Shown here: positions 11,477-22,977 of the stretch, piece after piece
How positions within the stretch are numbered: position 1 is the stretch's first letter
How the letters are laid out: each line of letters starts with the position of its first letter
DNA from: Platerodrilus igneus
Lineage: Eukaryota > Arthropoda > Insecta > Coleoptera > Lycidae
Length of the DNA stretch: 64,000 nucleotides
Reading direction: 5' to 3'
Assembly (NCBI GenBank): GCA_036346225.1
Contig: JARFIW010000500.1
Coordinates: 4,340,001-4,404,000, forward strand
Position numbers and translations under genes: made by a program
Notes under the pieces: generated by a model
Databases searched by the model: none
Seen by the model: the letters and a program-made list of their open reading frames with translations, nothing else
Told to the model about the DNA's origin: nothing

Positions 11477-11775
11477 TGTTTCGGCGTAAATCCTATTATT
11501 CTGGATTAATTCCAGTAAAACCTTGAAAACTACTATTTTTTTGTAAACAGCATTTATTAACACCGGTTACACTAGTAGAACATGCGTTCGTCCCGGGCTA
11601 TAGAAGCTAAGTAACTATTATAATACAAGTTGAGAGCGCAGATGACGCCTCAAGTACTTACAAGATTTAAGATATTTTATTATACACCAGGTATGTGAAC
11701 TGTAATGTATAGATAACAACGTAATGAATATTAAACTAATAGTAGTTACAAATAAATGCAATATATGCGTGAACA
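11477..11775 (-). repeat. 5' LTR of BEL/Pao element
   Basis: 299 bp with TG...CA ends. Includes the block missing from the other LTR (from about 11550: catttattaacaccggtt and onward). Confidence 0.9.
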
Positions 11776-12149
11776 GTATGGTTGTATATATAATTATTAA
11801 TTAAATTAGGTATGGTGTATGACACCAAATTTCAATTTTGATGTTTATATTTGCCCATTTCGAATGGACCTGCACCTTGCCGAAGTTCTAAATTACCAGA
11901 ACAGGTGAAATGGCTTGCGTGCTCTAATGAGCTAAAGAGCCAAGCTACAGGTCCAACCAAAGTAGTAGGGTCGTTAGTGAGGAACCAGACTAAGGCAGGT
12001 CCCCGAAAGAGGGCAGCGGCTCTTTCGGTATTTAGATTGGCAGAGACCATAGGGGTCGGTATGGCAGTGTAAGGCACACTACCGCGATGTGGAGGGCAAC
12101 GGGAAAGCACCGCATTATCTCCCAAGTACACAGCGTTCTTAAATTGTAA

Positions 12150-14766
12150 CAAACATGATGGAATTCTCTGAGGTAAAGGATTCCGGTGTTAAAATAGTCC
12201 CCCATTCGGAGCTCCGGAAGGGGACTACTTCGGAGGATGCGATCGGAAAGTTAAAAATAAGAGTCGGAAACATTCTGCGAATCAGAGCGTGGAATGTTAA
12301 AAGTATGAAGCAAGTAAGTAATCTAGAGAACCTAAAAATCGAAATGAATAGGTAATCACTAGACATAGTAGGCACCAGCGAAGTTCGGTGGCCAGAGGCG
12401 GGGGATTTTTGGAGTGGAGACTTCAGGGTAATTCATACAGGAGCAGTGGAAGGAAATTTGGGTGTGGGGATAGTTATGCGGAAAAAGATAGGATACTGTG
12501 TAAAAAAGTAGTTACAAAAGAACGAAAAAGTACTCCTGGTTAGATTAGAATCTAAACCGGTAAACACAGTAATAATACAAGTATACATGCCCACCTCTAG
12601 CTACAGTGACGAAAAAGTAGAAGCGATCTACAAAGATATCAAAGACATATTAAGATATGTAAAATGACATGAAAATTTAATAATTACAAGGGATTTTAAT
12701 GCTGTGGTAGGTGAGGGTAGGGAAGGAGCGGTAGTAGGTTTATTAGGTTTAGGCACGAGAAACGATAGGGGAAACAGGCTGGTAGAATTTTGCGACAAGA
12801 ATAATTTAATCATCACAAACACATTATTTCAATATCATGGTAGAAGACGATATACGTGGAAGATGCCAGGAGATATAGGAAGATATCAAATAGATTACAT
12901 TCTTGTTAGACAACGGTTTAGGAATCAAGTAAAAGACTGTAGAAGCTACCCAGAAGCAGATATAGATACTGACCACAACATCGTAATTATGAAGGCCGCA
13001 CTTAAATTGAAGAATGTGAAAAAAACGGAAAAAGGCACTTGGACTTAGAGAAACTAAAAGATAAAGTTATTCAAGAAAGATTAAAAAAAAATCAAATGAA
13101 TTGCTCAAAGATATCGGGAAAATATCTGATACTAAGGAAGTATAAACAGAATGCAATAACATTAAATCCAGACTAGACATGGCGGCCAGAGATATTCTAG
13201 GGTATACACAAAAAGAAAATAAGAAACCATGGATAACAAAGGATATCCTGAATTTAATAGAAGAAAGACGAAAATATAAAAAAGACAAAACTGGAAAACA
13301 GAGATACAAAGCCATAAAATGGGAAATTATTCGAAAATGCAGGTAAGGCGTCGGGTACAGATAAGGTGCAAGCAGAAACTCTGGAAACCGCTGGACAAGC
13401 AGTAACAGAACGTCTTTTCCAACTTGTAAGCTATATGTATGAAACAGGCGAGATACTCAAAGATTTCAAACGTAGCATCATAGTAACTATACCAAAAAAG
13501 AAAGACGCGGATAGATGTGATAATTTTCGAACACTAAGTTTGACAGCACACGTGTAAAAATATTAACTAGAATGGTGCAAAGACGAATGGAAAAACGGGC
13601 GGATAAAATACTAAGAGAAGACCAATTTGGGTTTAGGCGAAACAAGGGAACACAGGAGGCTATTTTAGCTCTGAGACTGATAATGGAGAAAACAATAGAA
13701 AAAGGGGAAAGCGTGTATATAGGGTTTGTAGATCTAGAAAAAGCATTTGACAATGTAAAATGGAATATAATGTTTGAAATACTCAAAAAGATTGGAATGA
13801 CTTATAGGGATAGACGAATAGTACATAGCTTATACAAAGAGCAAACAGCAGTAATAGAATTATAGTAGGAACGTAGAGAAGTAAATATTAGGAAGGAGCT
13901 GACACAGGAATGTGCCTTATCCCCATTAATTTTTAACTTGTACATAGAAGAAGCAATGAATACTGTCAACTGCAGAAAAACATTTGGAATTACTATGCAG
14001 GGACAAAAAATTGATATTCTTAGATTTGCAGATGATATAGCGGTATTAGCGTCTAGCAAGGAAGGGTTAGAAGCTGCTCTTAATGAAAAGGAAACTGCTC
14101 TAACAGAGAGATACGGTATAAAAATTAACAAAACTAAAACTAAAGTTCTAGTATGCAAAGGTGGGGAAAATAAATCAAAAACAAGAATATAAGTATGTAA
14201 CACGAACTTACAAGAGGTTAAGGATTTCTGCTACCTAGGAAGCCAAATAACGCAAGATGGGAAAAGCACAAATGATATAAAACAAAGATTAGCACAAGGT
14301 CGTGCTACATTTAACAAGAAAAAGCAACTACTGTGCTCAAATACCACAAACATAGAAACAAGAAAAAGATTGCTTAAAACATATGTGTGCAACACAGCAC
14401 TGTACGGTTGTGAAGCCTGGACAGTAGGAGAAGCGGACAAGAAAAAGGTAGAAGCCTTGAAATGTCGTGCTACAGACGTATGATGAAGATATCATGGACA
14501 GACAAAGTAAAGAACGAAGAGGTATTAAAAATGGTAGGGGAAGAAAGAAATATGTGGAAAACGGTAAAAAATAGGAGAGATAGGATGATAGGCCACATAC
14601 TACGGCATGAGGGAATACTGCGGAATATATTAGAAGCAGAGATAGGAAAAAAGAGAAGAAGAGGCAGACCTAGGTTAGACTACTGCACACAGATAGTAAA
14701 AGATGTAGGCTGTAGGGGTTTCAGAGAAATGTGTAGGCTAGCCCAGAATAGAAATCAATGGAGGTA
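12150..14766 (+). pseudogene. LINE endonuclease-reverse transcriptase, copy A
   Basis: Endonuclease: MRKKIG-type start near 12476, then FNAVVGEGREGAVVG (12695), YTWKMPGDIGRYQIDYI (12850) and TDHNIVI (12970), which are APE-type catalytic blocks. RT: FQLVSYMYE and FKRSIIVTIPKKK (13420-13500), GFVDLEKAFDNVKW (13722), a damaged GCxLSPL block (13905) and LRFADDIAVLA (14018) with the two catalytic D residues. The C-terminal domain MKISWTDKVKNEEVLKMVGE to FREMCRLAQNRNQW ends at 14766. Stops occur at 12355, 12664, 13048, 13556, 13863 and 14190 among others. In the family this one protein nicks DNA and copies the element RNA at the nick. Confidence 0.88.
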
Positions 14767-15853
14767 AGCATCCAGCCAATCCCAAGATGTATAAACTAAT
14801 GACGAAAAAATAACTGTGCTTAAACATGATGTTTATTATAAGTAACTACAAGAATTGGTTGGGCAATATTCTCAAATAATGTTAAGTGTGTGAAAGGATT
14901 TACTGGAAAACTATTATTTTGGCAAATGTCTAAGTGTTGGGGGATCTTGGTAGCCACAGGTTGCTTAACCCCCTTTACTGAATCTTGGTGAAATAGGGCA
15001 TCAAATTAGAAAACAATAGAAAGTGAACGAGCTGAATACACATGCTGTGTGAGAATTTCAGGGAACTATGTATGCTAACTCAGAATATAAATAAGTGCAG
15101 GTACGTGTCCAACGAGTTTTGAGACGTAAAACTTAACGAATAAAAAATAAGCGCAGATAAATCTGATGATTAGTATAAACAACTAGTTGTTGGTTGCGAA
15201 ATATCTGCAACTAATGTTGACTGTGCGAAAAGATATATTGGAAAATATATTAAATCGGCAAATGGTTAAGTGTTGAGGGAACTTGGCAGCCACAGGCTGC
15301 TTACCTCCCTTCACAACCACTGAAGTTCGGAGATATAGGGTATATAACTGTAAAACAATAGAAGGTGACCGAACTGCATCTAACAAGAAAAAACAGCGCC
15401 TATGAAGAAAGACAACAAACATAGAACAAGTTGAAAATTGTTGAAAGCATATGTGTGGAGCACAGCACAGTATGCCTATGAAATAAGGGCAGTCTGAAAC
15501 GCAGACAGAAAAACTGTAGCAGCCTTTTGAAATGCTGTGATTCAGATGTGTGAGGACGATAGCATGGACAGACAAAGATGATAACAAATAGGTTATAGAA
15601 ATAGTAGGGAACAAGGATATCTGGGGAAAAGAGAAATAAAAGGGCGGAATACGTTCTAAAACATTTTTGGGGAATAATATGGAATATATTACAAGCAGAG
15701 ATAGGAAAAAAGAGGTAGATGTAGACCTAGATCAGATAGTGATAGATGCAGACTGTGTAAATTTCGGGGAAATCTGTAGGTTAGTTCAGAATAGGAAACA
15801 ATGATGGTACGCGTCTAACCTGTTCCAGGACTGAAGACCTAATGATGATGATC
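14767..15853 (+). repeat. LINE 3' tail built of repeated ORF-end modules
   Basis: After the ORF there are two further decayed copies of the ORF end. Module 2 keeps only the last 20 codons or so (about 15050-15110, gagaatttcagggaac to aagtgcagg). Module 3 is longer (about 15380-15810, from aagaaaaaacagcgcc through tagcatggacagac to cagaataggaaac). Each of the first two is followed by the same 300-bp spacer (for example ggtgttggttg, aagtgttgggggaac and gccacaggctgctta). The same arrangement is in copies B and C. Confidence 0.82.
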
Positions 15854-17687
15854 TTCGATCTTCTCTGCTATTATACAACTAATAAATACAGTTCTTATAA
15901 TATGCAAATGTACTAGTGAAATTTATATCGGAAGAGTTTCTGTCATAATCTCTAAATCGCGAAAATTTAATTTCACAGCTTCTGTATGTTCGCTCCTCAC
16001 CCGTGGGCGAATGGCAAAACACTCATGGCAAATTTAAGTAATTTAGTTGTTGACAATAAACGTTTTCCCCAACAGCAACGTAAAACTAAAACATTATTAT
16101 TGTTTTCTCAACATATATCAGCAATCATCGTGGACACACCAGAAATAATTTTAATTGACCTAATTAAGATTTAAGATACAGTTCTTATTAATATTAAATA
16201 AAAGAAGAAAAATATAATAGGAAAATTGATACAAATGATTACGCCGGCTCCACATCTAACAAAATTAATGGGTATAACAAATTTTGCCGTCAAAGGATTT
16301 ATTTAGTCAGTTGTATTTTGGACAATTAAGACTGTTACTCAGCTTCTCCTTGATTGTGCTAGTGCTTCGTCATAAATTGAACTTAACTAAACGAGACAAA
16401 CTCTGTGGAGAGGAGGAACACAGGTCACGCACACAATAATTATGCAGCTTGAATTAATATGCAAGAGAGGATTATTAAGAATGTTTAACATATGTCGAAG
16501 ATGATTTTTTAAAAAACGTTGCATGTGTGAACGAATGACGCAAACGAATAAAAATTAAATCTCGATTTCTTGTAGCATTTCTATGGTAGTTTTTCATACG
16601 GGAACAATGTCTTAATGTACAGCATGTGCATCCTTTTCGAAATATATGTACTTTACTTTCGCTTATTCTTAATACCCCCCTGTAACTTATACCACATATG
16701 TTCGTTTATTCGAAGTGTAAAAGCTAAAAAAAAATAGTAATGTGTACATCCGACATATGGTTCACACTCAGATTTATTTTTAATTATAGTTCTCTTAATG
16801 AATTTTATTTGCATTTTATTATGTAACTTTTGATCTTTTACAACGCTTTCCCATTCAAATGCATTTCGAATAAAGATGCTCAGGTGATTAGACTCTTTTA
16901 ATTTCGAACTAAATCTTTTTTAAACACTTGTCAAAAACATCAATTCAATTCAATAAATCAAATATCGTTTCTCGACCGATTCGATTCTAAACTGAACAAA
17001 AATTCAAATATAGCCCTCTTTAATGTGATAGTACTTAATTTAAGGTTCAGTAGTTTGCTATTCAAATTCCTAGCGTTTTTGTTATCTCCAGGGTGATCAA
17101 CTTTTGTGCCAATACTGTTACAAAACAGTAGTTCTCAAACTTACTATATCCACGGGCCCGTTTTTATAGAAAATCTGATCGTAAGCTTCAGAAGTGAAAT
17201 AACTCTATATAATAGCACGGCGGAAAAACTATAAAAACTTCGACGTTTTAAATGGCAAATGGTGACGTAAAAATAAAATATAGACAAAAGACTCTGATAT
17301 TTAAATAAGTAATAATTAAAATTTTAAATTTTGTTTTAACAAACAAAAACCTTATTTCTTCAATCAGTTGACTGAACCTGCCGGGATAATATGAGACTAT
17401 GTTCGGCTCTGTTCGTGAGTGACATTCGGAAATTCGACAAACACTAATTTCTACTCGGTTTTCTTTTTATGATAAAGCTCGTAATCGCACTAAATCCACG
17501 TTTTGCTAAAGATGGAGACTGGAAAGTAACCACCAGCTTCAGTATAGTGATTCCTAATGCAAGGTACGTATAAATTTGGTATAGGTTTTAGTAACTAGAA
17601 TTTTTAATAGATATTCTTAAGCCTTGTGGAACAAGATTCTTTATTTAGAATGTTGGTCCAAGTTGAAGCGCAAGTCGTAATGAAGCG
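15854..17687 (+). other. AT-rich stretch, nothing recognised
   Basis: Between LINE copy A and the 5' LTR of the Gypsy-type element. One 62-codon frame at 15986 has no recognisable motif. No repeat partner was noticed inside the window. Confidence 0.5.
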
Positions 17688-19094
17688 TGTTACGTTCATT
17701 TTCGGGAATAATTAATTACCCATTTTCCCTTGTTAATTTATTACCCGTTTGAATAAATTCCTTTTCTTTTCTTAAATTCTTCAACAACGTCCTATATATT
17801 TTATCAGTTCAGAATAACCTCGCTTTACAATAATTTTTAAAGCAAATTTATTTGCTTGGAAACGACAAGTTTATGATAAACTTTAAATAAGTCAATACCT
17901 TGTTTTAGGTATCCTTTAATTTGTTAAACATTCCGATAACGGATAATTGTTTTCTCTATTGTTGCAGTTCACAGACTCGTCGAACTAAGATCGCGCACTA
18001 TCCGATAAAACCGTGTTTACAAGTTTTTTAATCGCGTCTTGATAACAATATGACTCGGAGCTCTAATTGTTTAATTAAACGAAGTGATGTGGACTTTCTT
18101 TTTGAAAATGTTAAAAAGCACTCGTCGGAATTGCTAGATTCTTCGTTCCGTTTTCTTTATGAAAATTTTGCGCACGCCTTACAGCGTGGTGCGTATTGAT
18201 GGTTTTATAAACCCGTACTTGTCGGCGTAAATAAATAAATATTTTTCGTAATCATTCTAGCTTTCTGCGGTGGACACGATAGTCCCTGCACTGCCGCTTC
18301 TGGGGGTATAGAAGGCTGCACCAGTGGCATGGTTTCAGATCCATCTAGCCCGCTTTGGTCCTAGGAGCGAACGAGAGATTCAACACCTTGAACTCGCCGG
18401 TGAGTGTTTCGTCCCTGCTTACGTTGAGCCCCTATATATTTGGACTTCTATGTTTAAACTTATGCATGCACAAAATTACTTCGCCTACACGAAAATTTTG
18501 AAACTATTTTGGAGTTCTTTGCCATGTTCTGAATGTAGTACTATCTGTTTTAACTAACTACAAAACGAAAGGATATACTACTTATTACTGTGTAACTGTG
18601 TTCAAATGCTTAATGGATAACTGATTTAAAATGCTTACTTATGCGAGATGATGTTTTTTGTTAATAATATTGTATTTATTGCTGCAAGGAGGTTATGAAA
18701 TGAATTAGGTATTTACATTGATGATTTAGAGCTGTGGTTTTTAGCGTTGTATTTTGGTAATTTTTCTCTGGGTAAGTCAGCAGGGGAGGGACCTAAAAAC
18801 TACAGCTCGCCATTTTAAGGGGTAATTTTTTTGTGGGTTTCTTTTGGCATATGTATATTGGGGTTGTTGAATTTTTTTTTTGAGTTTGGGAATACTATGT
18901 TTTGTACATATTTTGTTTAATTATAGGTTTCTTTTTTGTATGTCTTGTTATGAGAGGGAATGAGTGCGTGCATTTTTATTTTAGGCCTTCCTATTTACTT
19001 CTGGTTGGTATAATACCCGTCCACTCACCGAATGAGCCCGACCAATTTCTTTTTTTCCTTTTTTGCCCCTTAGGCTACGTAAATGTAGGTAGCA
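17688..19094 (+). repeat. 5' LTR of Gypsy-type element
   Basis: 1407 bp, starts TGTTACGTTCATTTTCGGG, ends acgtaaatgtaggtagca. About 125 bp (18265-18390, cattctagctttctgcgg onward) is missing from the other LTR. Confidence 0.85.
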
Positions 19095-19129
19095 TAAATT
19101 TTGACGCCCTGGCGTGGGCCTCCGATTTG

Positions 19130-19215
19130 GTTTTTGTTAATTTTTGGCTCAGAGTTTGTTTTAGTTAATTTTTGGCTCTAATTTTGTTTGATTAACTTTG
19201 GCTCCGAGTTTGTTT
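19130..19215 (+). repeat. Leader tandem repeat after 5' LTR
   Basis: Three imperfect copies of a roughly 28-bp unit around the word tttttggctc (gtttttgttaatttttggctc and variants) just inside the 5' LTR. Confidence 0.6.
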
Positions 19216-19700
19216 TGCTTCTGGCCTGATTTTTTTTGTACTGCTTGATTTCCGACATTACCCGCATTTATCGGTCTACATATGTTTTCTTCCCGTACGT
19301 CCGAACTAGTATTTATTTCTTTCCGCTACTTTTTGTGTGGGTTCGATCTTCTTAAATTTTAGTTTTGTTTTCTTTCCTAATTGCTCAATATTAACGGTTG
19401 GTTAATTTATGATTATTCGACTTGTGTTTTCGCCAATAATCCTAGTCCATTGAAAACGCTGGTGCCCAAAATTTTTTCTTTCCTTCCCTCTCTATACATG
19501 TTGTTCTCCCCGTCAAGTCTAGAGCCGTATTCTAATTTCTATTTTATTGTTTCACCTCCATTGGTGTTCCTGAAGTTTATCCGTTGAATATGTTTTAGAT
19601 TGCTCTGTATTCGCACTAATTTTCTTTTAGCTTCTATCGAGTTACGGTTAGTCTTTATTTAGTTACTTACTCCTAATTATTTTTTTTATTCATATTTAAG

Positions 19701-20420
19701 ATGACTGATTTGGCGACAAGACTGTATGATGGTATCTGCAATAAAAAGTAGGAGGCATCAGAAAGTATTACTGACTATTTCACGTGTATGGCGGCTCTGT
19801 TCCAGTGGTATGAATCTTTTAAGGAGGATGTTCAATTGTCCATTTTGCTTCGTAACCTCGCTCCATTCTATCGGGCCTCTTTGCCTACCGTCCGCTCCTT
19901 ACAAGAGTTAAAGGACGAATGTCTGAAAATAGATAGGACAAAGATTCTGGCCGATAATTCCGTATCACCTAGTCACGACCAACATACTGTTACTGCTGAA
20001 CCGGAATCAGCCCCTGCTATAGTGCCTAAGTCAGTTGCTTCTCCTTTTTCGGCTTTCTACCAAGGTCTTCTTGTGTGGGAGTGGAATTTGAAATTTTCTG
20101 GTGACTCAAACATTTTTTCCGTGCATGATTTTTTGGGACGGGTCGAAAAATTCCGACGAACTCAACATGTGTCAGAATTGCAGTTATTTGGGTCTGCAGT
20201 GTCGATGCCGTATCATCATAGTCCTGGTGGTTGGTTTATTACCCGTCTCTTATCAACTAGACGATTCTGTTTGGCGCCGTAATTTTGTTCTGCCTGACGC
20301 TTCACGTAATTTTAACGCCAAACTTGCTCCGAGATTTATTGGTCATTTTCCCATTTCTAAAGTCGTTTCTCCCTGTACCTATGAACTTACTGATCCTTCC
20401 GGTCACAAATCCATTTGACA
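19701..20420 (+). pseudogene. Gypsy gag pieces in swapped order fused to pol end
   Basis: From ATG 19701 (MTDLATRLYDGI, stop, then ESITDYFTCMAALFQWY) comes the second half of a Gypsy gag: LSILLRNLAPFYRASLP and LQELKDECLKIDRTK. Only then comes the first half: EWNLKFSGDSNIFSVHDFL, GRVEKFRRTQHVSE and LQLFGSAV (about 20079-20205). Next is the pol C-terminus: FVLPDASRNFNAKLAPRF, PISKVVSPCTYELTDPSGH and, past a stop, HVKDLKPAPPDNP. In relatives I know, the KFSGD part comes before the RNLSPFY part. The gene is therefore rearranged as well as deleted, and nothing functional can be made. Confidence 0.7.
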
Positions 20421-20654
20421 TGTTAAAGATCTGAAACCTGCTCCTCCGGACAATCCTAACTTCCCCGATCTCGCTCTGTTTTCCTTCTGGCGGCGCAAAC
20501 GCCTTAAGTCCAATATCTAGTCCTCATGCCGCAGATTCTAATGCCGACTTTGCTGTCTTTAGGTTTTGATTTCTGGACTTTACGATTCTTTTATTTACTT
20601 CCCTATTTGGCTGGGTTTTCGTTCTTCTTCTTTCTTTTTCTTCACCCCGTGTGG

Positions 20655-20885
20655 GTCCGGAAATAGAATAGCCCCATGGCACGAGCTGGTTGTCGTAAGA
20701 GGCGACTACAGCGGTCCAACACATACACACACGCATACTTTATACGCGCACAACACATACGCACACACTCTTTACACACCCACACACACAAACACCTACA
20801 CACACACACTTACATATTCATACATCAACACACACACACACACACATACACACGCGCACACGCACACGCACACACATACTCGTAC
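20655..20885 (+). repeat. Short TE-like motif followed by CA-rich microsatellite
   Basis: The word gttgtcgtaagaggcgacta (20689-20708) resembles a conserved snippet found near the 3' ends of several insect retroelements. It is followed by irregular (CA)n, tacaca and cacg repeats at 20715-20880. Frames open across the repeat are artefacts of its composition. Confidence 0.6.
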
Positions 20886-21714
20886 ATAACTACACTGAAA
20901 TTCTATTTTATTTTCTTTTGTGCGATTCTTAGGGTGTTTTTTATTCTTGTACTTGTTGTTTGATGTTATTCTTTTTGGTTTTTCCTTCTTTTTCTCGTTC
21001 CTTTCGTTACACATTTCTCTCCTTTTTCCTTTGGCTGGTCTTCTTTGCTGTCGGTTCCTATACCGATTGTGTTTCGTCCATCCGCTCCTGTGGTAGGTAC
21101 TTTCTAGTCCGTTTTTCTCTTCTTCGGAAACCACGACTTAGTCGACTTTAGGACTAGTTAGCATTTCTTTTCTTTGGTTCCTCGGTTGTTGCGATCCCTG
21201 GTTACCACAGTTTGTAGTACATCGTTCCTTTTACCAAAGCTCTTCCTCTCGTTCTCCCTTGATGTTCCTTTGCATACTTGAGGCTTGACCCTTGGGTCCT
21301 GTTTTGGCTAGTACTGTTGATTTTCTTCCTCGTTCCTTCTCTTACTTTGGGTTTTTTCGCGAGAAACCAATTTCTTCTCTTAAGGTTAAAGACTTTACTG
21401 TTTCTTCTGAAGGAACATCTGTCCTTTGACGACTTTCTCAGTGTTAACGCCTTTCTACCTTTGTCCTTGATAATTGCTACCTTCTACTTTTCCTTTTCTT
21501 ATGTCTTTTAAACTTCTTGACTTAGTCCGGTATACTGGTTTTTTGAGCAGGATGAGAGTTTTTTTTATCTTGGGGTTTCTTTTTTTTTGGTTTTTTGTTT
21601 TCGTAAACGAATTTTTTTTTAGTTTTTTCTGTCTGAAGCGAATTTTTTTGTGTTTGTATTTTTTTTTTGGTAAAGCTTTCCTACCCCGACCTGTTAATTT
21701 TGCTGAGGAGAATT

Positions 21715-22977
21715 TGTTACGTTAATTTTCGGGATAAATTAATTACCCCTTTTTCCCTTGTTAATTCATTACCCGTTCGAATAAATTCCGTTTCTATTCT
21801 TAAATTCTTCAACAACATCCTATATATTTTACCTGTTCAGCATAAGCTCGCTTTACAATAATTTCTAAAGCAAATCTATTTGCTTGGAAACAAGTTTATG
21901 ATAAACTTTAAATATGTCAATACCTTGTTATACGTATCCTTTAATTTGTTAATATTCCGATAACGGATCATTGTTTTTCTATTGTTCTAGTTTAACAACT
22001 CGTCGAACTAAGGTCGCGCACTCTTCAACAAAACCGTGTTTTCCGGTTTCTTAAATGCGTCTTGATAACAATATGACTTGGAGCTCTAGTTGTTTAATTA
22101 AACAAAGTGATGTAGACTTTCTTTTCGAAAATGTTAGAAAGCACTCAGAATTGCTAGATGCTTCGTTCCGTTTTCTTTATGAAAATTTCGCGCACGTTTA
22201 CAGCGTGGTGCGTATTGATGGTTTTATAAACCCGTACTTGTGGGCGTAAATAAATTAATATTTTTCGTAATCAACACCTTGAACACTCCGGTAGTGTTTC
22301 GCCCCTGCTTACGTTAAACCCCTAAATATTTGGACTTCCCTGTTTAAACTCATGCATGCACAAACATACTTCGTGTATATGAAAATTTTGAAACAATTTT
22401 GGAGTTCTTTGCCATGCTATGAATGTAGCGTTATCTGTGTTAACTAACTACAAAACGAAAGGATATACTACTTATTACTGTATAACTGAGTTCAAATGCT
22501 TAATGGATAACTGACTTAAAATGCTCACTTTTATGCGAGATGATGTTTTTTGTTAATAATATTGTATTTATTGCGGCAAGTTTATGAAACTAGGAATTTA
22601 CATTGATGATTTAGAGCTGTGGTTTTTAGCGTTGTACTTTCGTAATTTTTCTCTGGGTAAGTCAGCTGGGGAGGGACCTATAAACTACAGCTCGCCATTT
22701 TAAGGGGTAATTTTTTTTGTGGATTTCTTTTGAGATATGTATATTGGGGTTGTTGAATTTTTTTTGGGTTTGAGAATACTATGTTTTGTACATATTGTAC
22801 ATATTATATGTTTCTTTTTTGTATGTTTTGTTATGAGAGTGAATGAGTGCGTGTATTTTTGTTTCAGGCCTTCCTATTTACTTCTGGTAGGTATAATACC
22901 TCGCCCACTCTCCAAATGAGCCCGGTCAATTTCTTTTTTTCTTCTTTGGCTCTTAGGCTACGTAAATGTACGTAGCA
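21715..22977 (+). repeat. 3' LTR of Gypsy-type element
   Basis: 1263 bp, starts TGTTACGTTAATTTTCGGG, ends acgtaaatgtacgtagca. Pairs with 17688-19094. Confidence 0.85.

Larger units (their letters stand above)
5448..11775 (-). mobile_element. BEL/Pao LTR retrotransposon, near full length
   Basis: A direct pair of TG...CA LTRs (5448-5682 and 11477-11775) is flanked by an identical 5-bp duplication gtatg (5443-5447 and 11776-11780). Reading on the minus strand, the order is 5' LTR, primer site, gag with DUF1759-like region and zinc knuckles, protease, RT, RNase H, integrase with C-terminal DUF5641-like part, polypurine tract, 3' LTR. This is the BEL/Pao order and content. Coding is broken by stops and by a SINE at 6167-6471. 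Confidence 0.92.
11839..15853 (+). mobile_element. RTE-like LINE, copy A
   Basis: Starts in a GC-richer leader (cgaatggacctgcacc at 11858, accgcgatgtggagggcaacgg at about 12080) shared with copy B at 30.74 kb. An apurinic-type endonuclease and RT follow, then a long tail, and the element ends in gacctaatgatgatgat. A tail of short TGA-type repeats is usual in RTE elements. Relative to copies B and C it has lost about 340 bp near 13340, joining aaatgcag directly to gtaaggcg. I see no clear target duplication. Confidence 0.88.
17688..22977 (+). mobile_element. Gypsy-type LTR retrotransposon, internally deleted
   Basis: Two long direct repeats with TG...CA ends, 17688-19094 and 21715-22977, enclose 2.6 kb. 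The purine-rich gctgaggagaatt precedes the 3' LTR. The interior keeps pieces of gag and the very end of pol only; protease, RT, RNase H and the integrase core are absent. The bases flanking the element (aagcg on the left, agcaa on the right) do not form a clean duplication. The LTRs differ by many substitutions, so the copy is old. Confidence 0.85.

Noticed and set aside
11851..12072. 73-codon plus-strand and 106-codon minus-strand frames in the LINE leader
   Set aside because: They fall in the GC-richer leader shared by LINE copies A and B; stops in copy B at matching places argue against coding.
13802..14203. 133-codon minus-strand frame (and similar ones at 31875, 37231, 38037 and 39017)
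   Set aside because: Antisense shadows of the LINE RT; their sequences follow the RT codons in reverse and recur only because the LINE recurs.
15986..16174. 62-codon plus-strand frame
   Set aside because: No motif, no splice or polyadenylation context, AT-rich; length is expected by chance.
20566..21134. Frames of 95-112 codons on both strands across the CA-rich repeat
   Set aside because: They are produced by the dinucleotide composition (His-Thr and Val-Cys runs) and by the low-complexity T-rich sequence after it; no domain.
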